Source: Siphlonurus alternatus (lineage: Eukaryota; Arthropoda; Insecta; Ephemeroptera; Siphlonuridae). Taken from it: a DNA stretch of 64,000 nt. Below are positions 9,527 through 20,482 of the stretch, one piece after another (position 1 is the stretch's first letter; each line of letters starts with the position of its first letter). The position numbers and the translations under genes were made by a program. The notes under the pieces are model-generated. The model was given only the letters and a program-made list of their open reading frames with translations. It ran no database searches and was not told the origin of the DNA. The stretch is taken from positions 4,540,501-4,604,500 of the forward strand of contig OX463778.1 of NCBI GenBank assembly GCA_949825025.1, in the 5' to 3' direction.

Positions 9527-12500
9527 TCAAGAAGTTCCGAGCGCCGCGCGCGCCCTCCTCCCCAGCTCTCTTCTCAGCAACTCCCGCTCTCGCCGCGCCC
9601 CTCGCAGCACCGCGCGGTTCTCAGCTGCTCGTCTCGCCAGGTAGGGTAACACCTGACTCAGCGTGCCGAACGCCACGGACTTGTAGACCGCGTAGCCGGC
9701 CTGGGCTGAACATGCACAGATTACTGATCATTTGATTACTTTAATTGACTGTCGAAACTAACCGAGGGGCAGCGAGATGTGTTCGGCCATGCCGTAGATC
9801 TGCGCGAACGCGACGTTCGGGGGTCGGTCATCTCCCAGAAGTCGCGTGGCAGTCAGCACCGCCGCCTCGTTGTGTGTGGCCACTACCAGGAAGTGCCTGC
9901 CGGGACCGGTGGCGCCCTCCAGCCCGGCCACCACTGCCCTGAAACAGTCACGGATAATTTGGTACAACCAATTCTCTTTAACCCTTCATTTAAACTGCTA
10001 GCTTGCTTGTTGACACATTATATAATTCCTTGCAGTATGAAACTGCCATGTATATAACAAAAAATTATATATAATATAAAAAAGTAGAGGTGTCCGTACT
10101 GACTGAGGTTTTCCACGGTTCCTTCAGTCTCACCTCAGTGAATGCTGGGACGCGTAACAGGCCGTGGCCGCCACCCTTTTCCTTAATCCCTAGTGGAACC
10201 ATCATATGGTCAGCGCTGTCACTTTGACATGTACGTGCATCATGCATTCCTTTCTTACCTCTGCCATGTCAAAGTGACATGCAGCTCTGACCATAATGTG
10301 ATGGTTCTACTACCTATACCTATTATCCCGCCGTGAGCTGCATGTATAGCTGTAAGCTCTTAGGGGTATATCCCTGAAAAAGAAATAAAGAAAACTTAAT
10401 CTGCTCACTTGTCATAGTTGCGGCCGGTCTCGAGGTATGAGGCACAAACGCCCCCTGGCGCCAACTGGCGCTCTCTCTCCAGGTAGGCGCCACGCACCAG
10501 CTTCACTCCGTAACAAACACCCAGCCTCCGCGCTGCCTGCTGCTCGCGCGCCAGCGTGTCCAGTGCACCCTGCGACACAAACAACACTGCATGGTCACAA
10601 AACTGCAACATTTACTCTACAGCTTTATATTTGCGTCCATAGCAGAATTAAATTAATAGCAGAAAGAAAATCTAATTATTTACATATATTCACTGCACGG
10701 ATGAGCTATTAATATAAAAGATATCCATGAACAGTATATATAATTTTTAATTAAAAAGAATGAATTCAATGCAATGAAGCATCAAGTATAATACAAAAAC
10801 ATACACTTTTCCAAATCCGCTGACAGTCTCATCACTCACCCTGAGGTAGCACTGCACGGTGGAGCACACCGCGGGCTCGCGGGAGTTGAAGGCCGCCATC
10901 ATCGCCAGCGCCAGGACTGAGCACGCCGGGTTCACGTTGCTCCACTCCATGTCAACGAGCAGTCGCACCCGCCGCGCACCCGCCCTGCACCCTGCGTGCA
11001 CCACTCTGTTAGAGCCAAAAACGATCTGTACGTGGTGAAGATATCAGGAGCCTTCCACTTTAAAGCAGGCGCGGATCCAAGGGGGGGGGGGGCGATGGGG
11101 GCGATCGCCCCCTCCAAAAGGTCCCAAAATAAATTGAAGGTATTACCACCCCCCACCCGTCGCCACTCCTCCCACCCCAAAATTTAACATTGCGGGAGAG
11201 GGCACCGTCACCCCCCCCCCCCCCCAAAGCCGCGGACTGGATCCGCCCCTGCTTTAAAGAGGGATGACGGTAGAACTTGAGATATTTTCCATCCCTCACC
11301 CGTCACAAGAAACCCCCCAAATTTGCAGCGATACTCGACTTTACACTCAAGAGCCATCTAATTCTGGGAGGATGGTCTAACTTTTAACACGACGCCCATG
11401 ACGCTGACTTTGGCTATCCTAACTACAAAGGTGCCGCTTTCAAAGGTGCCGTTATCAATTCGGCGATTAAAAAAAAAAGAGCATCATAATTAAAGGTGGA
11501 TTCAGATATATGGCGACAACGGCGATGCGACGCGATTTTGTCACACAAGCTGTAAAATCTTATGCGGCGAGCGAATTCGCCAGGTTGCGGCAGCGAAATT
11601 GCGTTAATTGCGATACTCTTTTTTTAATCGCCAAACATGGCCGTCAATGGATGTCACAGCAAGTGCGCATTATTCGCGTCGCATGATAAAAACCACCATG
11701 TGAATCCGCCTTAACGCGATGAATTCGCCGCCGCATATATATAAGATGTCGCAGCTTTTACGTCAAATCACGCCGCATCGCCGTTGTCGCTCAAGAAAAT
11801 CCACCTTTTGACCGCTTGAGCGCCGCGCGGCTCATTTGCCGGACTTTCCCGAGAAGGTCGATGAAAATGGTCTATTATCGAGGTTTCTAAATTCGTCATC
11901 TAGGCCGTCCTCCCGGGAGACAATCATTGCTCTACATGCAATATTATTACACTCTGTTGGAGTCGACACTGTCTTCTGCACTCACCGATGTCGTGCAGTC
12001 TGCGGCAGGCCCTGCCCAGCTGATCGTTCTCCAGGTCGGAGAGTCCCCGCACGCTCGCCCCTCCGCTCTGCAAGGACCCCGCGAGACTCTCCACCAGCAG
12101 CGTGTGCTGCCGCTCCTGAGGGACAATTAACCAGTCTCAGTTCCACAGTGTGACCAGTCTCAGTTCCGACCAGCAACCAAATTTCGGGGGGGGGGGCGTT
12201 ATCATAAGGACACTGTTAAAAAGAATCAGAGTGGGTGTCGTGGGTGAAGGCGGCAGCCCCCCTACCAACCTGGATCCGCGCCTCTTAGGCACTGATTCAC
12301 AGCGAGACTTTCAGGATCGATTTCGAGTAGCTCGGCTTATTAGTGACAATTAAGTGAAATATCACCAGAGGAGCTAGTATACAGTATAGTAAGTTACTAT
12401 AGTATACAGCTAAATAAACACCTCGGGTCATCTACTGTCGTCGCCAAAAGTCGGGACACCTGGACTTTGCAATTTTACTGTGCACTACAGAAAAATCGTA

Positions 12501-15500
12501 AAATTTAGAAAAAAAATATTGTATTAAACCGGCAAGCCTCCTCTATAACTTAAAAAATATAACAGGCCGATTAATTGCAAAGCTAATTTGTTTTATAATT
12601 AAGGAAGTGACGCAACCTACCTAAAAAAGACTTTTTCACGAGATGCCCGTCTTTGCGCTCTTGTATAAAATAGAGTTATGCAGGTAGCGCTTTCATTTAT
12701 TTTTTTCCTAATAGCCATCATTATTCAAAACTATTTTATTTTATTTCATTTTTTTTTTCTTTTTTTTTTTTCATTTCTCCTAATGCCATAGTAGTTGGAC
12801 CTCCACTTTCTCTTTTCTACCCTCTTTTGACCGTCCGTATATACCTGCTATGCTATTTTCCCTCGTAAACAAAAACATTATAGCAAACAACTCTATTTAC
12901 TGCATGATATATATCAAGGCTGCATGTAATTTTTCCTCTCCCAAAAATTGCGTCTGCATTTTTTTTTTTTTGCCGCTTGGAGCTTAATAAATGAGAAACG
13001 GACGTCCCAATTTAAGGTGTACTATTTATGAAGAACAGCTTTTATTTGCATGTAATAAAATTGTGTTTTTTGTAAGCATGGACAATCGTACATACATCAT
13101 AACAACAATCGCGACTCACGTCCAGACTGCTCACGAGGCGGGACATGCTGACGAGCAGCTCGGCCGGCACGAGGGCGCTCATTTTGAGCTGCAGGCAGGG
13201 GAGGTCATCGCCGGTCGCCAGGTCCGCCAGTCGCAGCAGCTCCACCACGTTCCGATCGAGCAAGCCGCCCGCCGCCCTGCGCACACCGAGGTCACACTGG
13301 GGTCATACCGAGGTCAAACTGAGGTCAGACCGAGATCACACCGGGGGGTGATCTGGTAAATTGTCCTGACTTTTAAACCGGGCGCTGTCACCGCCAACGC
13401 TACTCCATGTCGGAACCCTGATACCTCACAACGCTGGCTTTTATAAAAGCACACATGCTGGCCTGCGTTGCTTTAAAAGGCGGATTCACATTGCGACAAC
13501 GGCGATGCGACGCGATTTTGACGTAAAAGCTGTGAAATCCTATGCGGTGGCGAATTCGTCGGGAATTGTGACAATTACGATGCTCTTTTTCTTTTAATCA
13601 CCAATTATGGCCGCCAATGGATGTTACAGCAAGTACGCATTATTCACGTCGCATGATAAAAACCGCCATGTGAATCCACCTTTAGCTGGCAACACGCTGT
13701 CAGATCATTAAAGTTTCCAAACAGACCGCTCGAGCGCACGGCTCATTTCGCGGACTTCCCCGAGCGTTGACGAAAATTGTCGAGTATCCTCAATTCCATG
13801 TCCTAGGCCATCCTCCCAGTATACTGTCCTTGGGAGGAGGTGAAGGGGCGATCCAGCGCGCTCTTGGGGACAAGTAGGTGCCCCATACCGCAATGTTAAA
13901 TTTGGGGTGGCAGTAACACGCTCAATGTAATTTGGACATTTGGGGTGGGTTTGCGATTGCACCCATCGCCCCCCCCCCCTTGGAATTGCGCCTGAGGGGT
14001 CAGTTACATTACGTTCACTGGTGGTGCGCGCCTCCCTCAGTCTCATCACGCTATAAACATCACGATATTTTGACTCACCTGGCATCTCCCGGGTCCGCCT
14101 CGAGGGCCGGCGCCACCATGAGCCGTAGTCCCTGGCGCCGCAGGGCACTCGCAGCCCGAGGCACCGCGGGGCCCGCCTCTCCCGCCACGAACTGTTCGTA
14201 GAACGTGCGCCTCATGAGCGCGCTGAACACGCGGGAGCCCAGCACGCGCTCGCCCGTCCGCAGCAGCTGCGAGCAAACATCCGTGCACTCTCGTCTGCCT
14301 CAACGTTCTTCATTTTGATTGTCTACCTACCGTCAGCGAGTTGTCCACCAGCGTGTCGCTGCAACACGCCGCCAAGATGGCGGCCGCGCGCACCAGCTCG
14401 GACGTGCGCTTGCTGCGGAAGGCAGCTTGGTGATCACTGAAGCTCAGCTGATGATGTGTGCTGCATGGCCGACTGTACCCAAAATTAACCGTCAGGGTAT
14501 CGTGAGAATGAACTTAACTAGCAGCTAATTCGCAACCGAAATATCAACAAATTTCAAAATATGCCACCGAACGCGTTGTTTAAATTGGAGTGGAAGTTTT
14601 CATTTATTACGATTGTGCATATGACAAAATCCAATAGACCAAACCGCGCCATGCAGGGGTTAGGAAGAGGGCGGATATGAACTATGAACCACATGACTCC
14701 ATAATATGTACTATATATTTAAATATATTATATATATATTATGGATAGATATATAATATTATATAACCTATTATTTTTTTTATATTGACGTAATCAATGT
14801 TGTACTTGTATATTAACCATTGGTTGAATAAAAATGAAATGAAATAATTAAAATAAATGACTGAAAATTTGTTATTGTATTAATTGAAATGCAGAAAAAA
14901 CGTTCCCTTATTTTGCTACCACTTAAACTTCCACGTAATCATGCACGTGATACGTTCTATAACGTATTTCATGCACTTTATTGTAAAACTTTAGACGTGT
15001 TTTGAGTCGGCTTGAACGTATGAAGGCCGGTGCATTCACAAAGCCACATTTAAGGCTCAATAATTTAAGACCAGAAATTTTGGGTCTAAAAAACACGTCT
15101 AAAATCAAGCTTTAAATTATCGAGCCTTAAATGTGGCCTTAAGACTTTGTGAATGCCCCTTATCTTATATATCTTTCGCGACGTAGATTATACACCCTTG
15201 CCCAGTTTTAATTGATTAATTAATACCTAGTATACCTATCAAATACATATTATATAAATATTACTTTTGGTATAATACCTGTATGGCCCCTCTATATTAT
15301 TAATATTATTATAGTTCTCGTCAAACATGCTGCAATTAAGTACTTTTATACAGCTAGCTGATTTGAAAATTGTACGTCAATGAATTATATGTTTTTTTAT
15401 TTTTATATGGTATATAGTGCAAATTAAGGTCCACGTCAGAGGTCAAGAAAGTGACGATATTTTTTGTTGACTACAATTATTAATTGTCAAATAATCATGA

Positions 15501-15572
15501 AACACGGTACCTGAGCAGCAGCAGCTCGGCCAGCCGCACCGCACGAGTCATTTTCTGAAGTCTGCTCGTCAT
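9527..15572 (-). CDS. PRODH2: Hydroxyproline dehydrogenase-like protein (PRODH2), 9 exons, 428 aa
   Basis: FAD-dependent mitochondrial proline/hydroxyproline oxidase of the PRODH family. Exons on the minus strand are 15572-15511, 14412-14331, 14266-14079, 13276-13120, 12115-11986, 10991-10840, 10569-10409, 9938-9763 and 9705-9527. All borders are GT-AG, phases join without a break, and the total is 1287 nt ending in TGA. The ATG at 15572 is the first in the open exon and follows a clear promoter. Diagnostic pieces are MRRTFYEQFVAGE (exon 3), VRLLVDMEWSNVNPA (exon 6), GVKLVRGAYLERER (residues 278-291), VATHNEAAV (exon 8) and YLARRAAENRAVLRGARRE in the last exon. Arg394-Arg395 match the family's substrate-carboxylate pair. 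Residue 379 is Ser (YKS), where proline-specific PRODH has Tyr (YKY). Recalled human PRODH2 also has Ser there, which favours hydroxyproline as substrate. It is somewhat shorter at the N-terminus than the human protein, and the targeting peptide is not obvious. Confidence 0.92.
10083..10390 (+). mobile_element. SINE 3' part, interrupted by a small MITE (PRODH2 intron 7)
   Basis: Shares GAGGTTTTCCACGGTTCC, CACCTCAG.GAATGCTGGGA and GTAAGCTCTTAGGGGT with the fuller SINE at 18739-19138. A fold-back insert at about 10193-10309 has inverted ends GGAACCATCATATGGTCAG and CTGACCATAATGTGATGGTTC, and its arms share TGTCACTTTGACATG. The SINE resumes after it. Confidence 0.75.
11066..11251. mobile_element. 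Small GC-rich hAT-like MITE, perfect 8-bp TSD (PRODH2 intron 5)
   Basis: Begins CAGGCGCGGATCC and ends GGATCCGCCCCTG. Flanks CTTTAAAG (11058-11065) and CTTTAAAG (11252-11259) are an exact 8-bp duplication. It contains long G and C homopolymers and GGGCGATCGCCCCC, which spawn spurious GC-rich ORFs. Same family as 1732-1879. Confidence 0.88.
11491..11809. mobile_element. Fold-back MITE, TIR AAAGGTGGATTCA (PRODH2 intron 5)
   Basis: Contains GGCGACAACGGCGATGCGAC and its inverted copy GCATCGCCGTTGTCGC, bordered by AAAGGTGGATTCAGA, TGTGAATCCGCCTTAA and AAAATCCACCTTTT. A sister copy lies at 13476-13683 in intron 3. Confidence 0.7.
12185..12290. mobile_element. Degraded GC-rich hAT-like MITE (PRODH2 intron 4)
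   Basis: A G-run followed by CAGCCCCCCTACCAACC and the right terminus GGATCCGCGCCTC resemble the 1732-1879 family. The left end and target duplication are not visible. Confidence 0.45.
13476..13683. mobile_element. Fold-back MITE, TIR AAAGGCGGATTCACA (PRODH2 intron 3)
   Basis: Left AAAAGGCGGATTCACA and right TGTGAATCCACCTTT are inverted repeats. The core CGACAACGGCGATGCGACGC is shared with 11491-11809. Confidence 0.75.
13880..13995. mobile_element. Degenerate GC-rich MITE (PRODH2 intron 3)
   Basis: CAATGTTAAATTTGGGGTGG, GCACCCATCGCCCCCCCC and GGAATTGCGCCTGAGG resemble the GC-rich hAT-like MITE, with many substitutions. Target duplication not found. Confidence 0.4.
15029..15160. mobile_element. 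Fold-back MITE, TIR GGCATTCACAAAGCC (PRODH2 intron 1)
   Basis: Left GTGCATTCACAAAGCCACAT and right TGTGGCCTTAAGACTTTGTG..GAATGCC are inverted repeats, with TTAAGGCTC/GAGCCTTAA and TTTTAGACGTGTTTTTTAGA-type inner parts. It is related to 19209-19420. Confidence 0.75.
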
Positions 15573-15810
15573 CTCCGCAGCGTGCGACGGCGCAGAGGCG
15601 ACTGACGGCCGCGCTATTTCCGAGCAACAACTATTTTTAACACGGCGGCGTCTCAACAATTAAACCTAAAATACGAGCTTTTTCTAGAAGTCGCAAAACC
15701 AGTAACGCCCTTTCTGATTGGCCGTGACGTCACTGCGCCAAACCCCCTCCACTTACATAGCCTGGCTCTGCCAGAGTTCCTGGCTCTGCCAGGGTTCCTG
15801 GCTCTGCCAG
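15573..15810 (-). promoter_or_regulatory. Putative PRODH2 promoter with CRE and CCAAT box
   Basis: Directly upstream of the ATG at 15572 lie a palindromic CRE, TGACGTCA (15725-15732), and an adjacent CCAAT-type box (GATTGGCC at 15717-15723, plus strand), then GC-rich sequence towards the gene. Three tandem 18-bp units CCTGGCTCTGCCAGRGTT (15761-15814) mark the far edge. There is no clear TATA box. Spacing fits a TATA-less housekeeping promoter, which is an inference. Confidence 0.55.
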
Positions 15811-15814
15811 GGTT
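15761..15814. repeat. 18-bp tandem repeat x 3
   Basis: CCTGGCTCTGCCAGAGTT followed by two CCTGGCTCTGCCAGGGTT units at the upstream edge of the PRODH2 promoter. Each unit contains the inverted pair CTGGC/GCCAG. Confidence 0.85.
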
Positions 15815-15948
15815 AAAAGCTGCGACTTTGGAGTTGCGACTTTAATTCTGTTTAGGCGCAAAACAAAAAGCTCGTATTTTCATTGCAGCCTTAATGTTCT
15901 TCTGCACAGGTGCAACTTTAGAGAGGGGGTGTTGGTGGATTAATTCAG

Positions 15949-16000
15949 GCACGGATCCAGGGGGTGGGGGAGACGTGAGGGCGATCGTCTCTGTACTTTT
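15949..16000. mobile_element. Fragment of GC-rich hAT-like MITE
   Basis: CAGGCACGGATCCAGGGGG and GAGGGCGATCGTC match the left half of the 1732-1879 family. The right end is missing. Confidence 0.5.
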
Positions 16001-16348
16001 TATCAATGGTACGTACCAAAGCGATGTCCAAAGCCTCACAATGTCCAAAACCACACGTGATCAATGTTGTGTATTGTACAACCAGTATCGAAATAAAATT
16101 ATTTTATTATTATATAATAATATATATAATATTTATACACCATGCATGCAGTGTACCTAAAATCTGCGGCTATATCTACACGGAAATAAATTCCCACAAA
16201 GATGTGGTAGAATTTTACCGACTTAGCTCGAGCTAAAACCCATGAACCAAGTAAGTCGGTAAAAACTCCTGATCCAACATTGCAATTCAAATCATACAAA
16301 CGGGTCGGTAAAAACTACAGTTTTAATGGGTTAACACGAAATTACACA

Positions 16349-16741
16349 TTAAGGTAGAGATAACGTCGAACAGCTGTTTCACGTAATCCCCTTTGATTAA
16401 CATGTAAACCTTAGCAAATTGACAAAAATTCTGAAATTTTTTTGAGAGGCAGATATTAGTGCCTAAAAGCCATAGCAAAAGTTTAAAAAACATTTAACGA
16501 GCCGATTTTTTTAAATTAATTTTTTAGTTTAGCTCTCCATGGGAAAGCCCTATGCTGAAAATTAAAAAAATTAATTAAAAAAAATCGGCTCGTTAAATCG
16601 TTTTGAAATTTTTTCTATGGCTTTTAGGCACTAATATCTGCCTCTCAAAAAAATTTCAGAATTTTTGTCAATTTGCTAAGGTTTACATGTTAATCAAAGG
16701 GCACTACGTCGATCAGCTGTTCGGCGTTATCTCTACCTTAA
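16349..16741. mobile_element. TTAA fold-back MITE, family B, copy 2
   Basis: TTAAGGTAGAGATAACGTCG to GGCGTTATCTCTACCTTAA with TTAA at 16349-16352 and 16738-16741. The arms pair over almost the whole length, with a loop near CTCCATGGGAAAGCCC. Confidence 0.88.
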
Positions 16742-18305
16742 GTCGGTAAAATATTAAAGATTTCGAATAGTAAAACTATTCCATTCAGACGTGTAAAATT
16801 TTACTGACTTGATTTTGCTATTTGTATTTTTTACCGACCTAATGTCCTAAGTTTTACTGTCTTGTATCCTCTAAACTTAACTCTTTATTTGGGTGATAAT
16901 TTGCCAACTTTATTTGTAGCTATTACTATTTTCATACTTGTAAATTTGACGTTAATAATTTGCTTACATTGAAATATAATGAATATGAAATGACAGTATA
17001 CACTGTAACATTGATAGAAAATATTAGTATTATTAAAAAAAAAAATTACAATGCATATATATAATTATAAACTAAAATATATAAAAATTACTTTGTGAAA
17101 ATATTTCACTCATCACTCTCGATCTATACCAGAATTAATTATATTTTATTACACTATTATTTAACTCAAATAAACTTAAGTACGTCATCATGGAATATAT
17201 CGTTGATAAATAAAAAAGTATCATCAAATTTGTTTCATATTATGTAATATATTTTATTTATTTACGACAGCATACAAATTAGGTAATAATATATTTATAT
17301 TTTTTTTTTCAAGAGAGAAAAAAGCAAGTATCAAGAGATTTGAATGACAATAAAAAATAGCAGTTAATAGTTGTATAAAAGTCACTTAAGTTTTATGAAT
17401 CACTTTCAACTTTCAAGTCGAACACCGAGAACGAATGTCACTTGCTACAGTACACAGACCGTTGATAGTCCAATCCTTTGAAGTGAAGAGGCTTGCCTTT
17501 CGTTGAAGTAGGGGTTCGAGGAATAACTTTTCCAATCGTGGTGTGCTAATGCAGAGATGCATCGCGGATGCATCACGATAATGAGTCGATCGTCCACTGC
17601 AGCACCCAGACACCTTCGGTAGGCGCGTCATTGCTGTAAATATTTGTTATTAGAGCTAGCAAGGTGAACGCAATATTCATGAGAAAATACTCGAAGTACA
17701 ATGTATAGTATGTTACTTAATTTAAAAGCAACTGAAGCGAAAAATTAATAAACCAATGTTTTATACCTCTTTTAATACGTGTACCATGTATTTATTTATA
17801 ATTATAATTAATATACGGCAAATTAGTATGAATTGATTCGGTAAATTTATGTTAAATGGTGCAGGGCATTCATGAATGATTTTTTAGAAAAGATTAATAA
17901 TTTGCATAGCGCCGTATTTATAGTAATCGAAAACACTTCGCACTAGGATTTATTTTCTTAAATTCATAATATTATCCTCTAGTCACTAGAGGATACATGT
18001 GTTTAGGAAAATAAATACTGACAGAGAGACACAGAAAGATAAATCGAGGAGATAAATATGTATAATCATGCAAATAATCATATGAGTTACTGACACAATG
18101 ATTTTATGCTTACCTTAATATGATATTCACGGTGATGAAGTAATGACGAAAAATCTTGACGATACTTAACTGTAGTGAAGAACTATTTAAATTAAACGTA
18201 TTAAACACGGCAGCCCAACTTTCAGCACAACCTCACTCACCAAGGACGCGTCAAAAATGTGAGGAAGTTTGCTCAAATGTAACGGACGTTTTTGAATAAA
18301 ACAAC
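16742..18305. other. AT-rich intergenic stretch, no gene recognised
   Basis: Strongly AT-rich sequence with scattered GTCGGTAAAA/TTTTACCGAC motifs. These also occur near 16210-16330 and 18650-18700 and may be parts of one old inverted-repeat element. Short ORFs here (for example minus strand 17631-17413) show no family resemblance or splice context. Confidence 0.4.
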
Positions 18306-18595
18306 CAAGTTGGTAAATTTTAAGAACGTAATGGGCTATATTTGCAAAGTTTGAAGTTGCAAAAAGGAAGCGTGCTAAAATCACAGATTTAGGTTGGTAA
18401 AAATGACACTGCAAAGCAAAAATGTTAAACTTTTACCAACACTCTTTAAACAAGTTGGTAAATTTTAAGAACGTAATGGGCTATATTTGCAAAGTTTGAA
18501 GTTGCAAAAAGGAAGCGTGCTAAAATCACAGATTTAGGTTGGTAAAAATGGCATTGCAAAGCAAAAATGTTAAACTTTTACCAACACTCTTTAAA
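18306..18595. repeat. 145-bp tandem duplication x 2
   Basis: The block beginning CAAGTTGGTAAATTTTAAGA and ending ACCAACACTCTTTAAA occurs at 18306-18450 and 18451-18595 with very few differences. Each unit carries TTGGTAAA at one end and TTTACCAA at the other, so each is itself an inverted-repeat unit. Confidence 0.9.
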
Positions 18596-18738
18596 AACTA
18601 TTTTACAATCCTTTGTCTTCAGTTTTTACAGAGTACATTGTAATAATGTCGGTAAAATATTACAAACGTGCTGGTAAATGGCGCTTTTACCGACCTTTCC
18701 TATATATTAAAAATTTTTGTCCGTGTAATGATAGTTAA

Positions 18739-19138
18739 GAGCGTGGCGCAGTGCATTGACCGGTTCTCGTTAGATCACCGAAGTCAGGCTACGTCGAGCG
18801 TGGTTAGTACTTGGTTGGGTGACCGTTTCAAGTAAAAAATACGCTGCTCCCTCCCTGGGGTAAATTCGTATCGCTTTCCACCCAGTGCATGCAGTGATGC
18901 ACTTAATTGTGTGTGGTTCCCCAGGCTTTGGACATCGCTTTGGTCCATTGAGAAAAAGTAGAGGCGGGGTGTCTGTCCTGACTGAGGTTTTCCACGGTTC
19001 CCTCAGTCTCACCTCAGCGAATGCTGGGACGCGTAAGCATTCAGGCCGTGGCCACTATCCGTTCCCTACCTTATATCCCTACCCAGTACCCCGCCGCGAG
19101 CTGTAAGCTCTTAGGGGTGTATCCTTGTAAAAAAAAAA
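18739..19138 (+). mobile_element. SINE with 5S rRNA-like head and A-rich tail
   Basis: The head contains GTTAGATCACCGAAGTCAGG and TGGTTAGTACTTGGTTGGGT, close to the internal promoter region (box A/IE/box C) of 5S rRNA. The tail has GAGGTTTTCCACGGTTCCC, a GAATGCTGGGA block, GTAAGCTCTTAGGGGTGTA and a terminal A-run. The GAGGTTTTCCAYGGTT body resembles SINE bodies I recall from arthropod genomes. The tail is shared with the copy in PRODH2 intron 7. Confidence 0.78.
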
Positions 19139-19208
19139 TATATATTATTTTTTTATAATTAAGTAACGCGCATCATGCAACATATATATGTCTTTAGATC
19201 TTTAGAAA

Positions 19209-19420
19209 AGGGGCATTCACAAAGCCTTAAGGCCACATTTAAGGCTCAATAATTTAAGGCTTGATTTTAGACGTGTTTTTTAGACCCAAAATTTCTGGTC
19301 TTAAATTATTGAGCCTTAATTGTGGCCTTAAGGCTTTGTGAATGCCCTTTAAAAACACGTCTAAAATCAAGCTTTAAATTATCGAGCCTTAAATGTGGCC
19401 TTAAGACTTTGTGAATGCCA
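19209..19420. mobile_element. Fold-back MITE, one and a half units, TIR GGGGCATTCACAAAGCC
   Basis: GGGGCATTCACAAAGCCTTA to TAAGGCTTTGTGAATGCCC (19209-19350) is a full hairpin. A further right arm follows directly (to GTGAATGCC, 19420), as if two copies recombined. Same family as 15029-15160. Confidence 0.8.
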
Positions 19421-19881
19421 CGTACTTTTAACACACTTCTCGATCGCTATCATTATTATTTTTACACTGCAACGAAGAAACATTTGTCTATATATATTTT
19501 TAGGCATATAATAAGCCAACACGACAGCACCGCACACAAATAAGAAGTGAAATGACTTTAATTTACATGCTTAACCTTTGTAATAACCTGAATCCAAATA
19601 TAATCAACAATTGAGTATACCAAAGGTCTACTTATTTTATTTATTTATTTTATCTTATTTTTTTAAATTTAATTTTAATTTAATTAATTTAATTTTATGC
19701 AATATAATATAAAGTAATTAATTAATTGATTAATTAATTAGCATATTACGAAAGTATTACGTTGTTATAATTTATTAATGTTCACCGCGAACCACGATAT
19801 TATAATATACTCATCCTATTTCAAGTTTCAAAATGAGTTTGACTTTACCATCAATTTCGTGTCATTTAATTTTGTTCCGAA

Positions 19882-19919
19882 CATTGAGCTCTATACAAGG
19901 CCTTGTATAGAGCTCAATG
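19882..19919. repeat. Perfect 38-bp palindrome
   Basis: CATTGAGCTCTATACAAGG followed directly by its exact reverse complement, with no spacer. It lies in a stretch rich in GAACGCGTTG/CAACGCGTTGG motifs (19920-20390), probably a degraded inverted-repeat element. Confidence 0.9.
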
Positions 19920-20411
19920 GTTCCGAACGCGTTGGACGTTTAATTCTCACATTGTTCACAACGCGTTGGGATCATTCTCGTTTGTTCCGAACGCGTTGCA
20001 TGGGATCAAATAATTTTGATCCCAACGCTTTGTGAATTTTGCTGAAGTGCGCGCGCCCAACGCGTTGGGGCAGGGCTAATTGAACCGGGTATAGTCACTC
20101 CCTTCCGGCTTATGGAGGCCCAATTTTGAATTCTGATTGGCTTAGAAATAACCCGTTTTGCTGAAACGCCTTCCTCTATTGGTTAAAAAGGGGTTATTTT
20201 CTTGTTGTTTACAAATGTCAACAATCCAATTTTTTTTTGTAACGGTCGTGAGTGACTTTACCCGGTTTAATATTAGCTAGAGTAATAGCCCTGGCGTTGG
20301 GATCAAAATTGCGATGCTCCGAAAGCGAATTTCACTTCTTGGAATTTTCGAGTTATCCCAATGCGTTGGGAACAAAAATTTCGCGTGCGAAGCGAATTCG
20401 CGTCCGGATGC

Positions 20412-20415
<4 letters not shown>

Positions 20416-20479
<64 letters not shown>
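20416..20479. repeat. (TA)n microsatellite
   Basis: About 64 bases of TA. The long Ile-Tyr ORFs on both strands here are artefacts of the repeat. Confidence 0.95.

Positions 20480-20482
<3 letters not shown>

Noticed and set aside
13708..14148. 146-aa minus-strand ORF in PRODH2 intron 3
   Set aside because: It mixes a shifted frame of PRODH2 exon 3 with intron and MITE sequence; the conserved frame of that exon is different.
17413..17631. 72-aa minus-strand ORF with some GC-rich sequence
   Set aside because: No family resemblance, no splice-phase partners, isolated in AT-rich intergenic DNA; left unannotated.
18739..18830. Functional 5S rRNA gene
   Set aside because: Only the internal promoter part resembles 5S rRNA; the 5' and 3' ends do not match and a SINE body with an A-tail follows.
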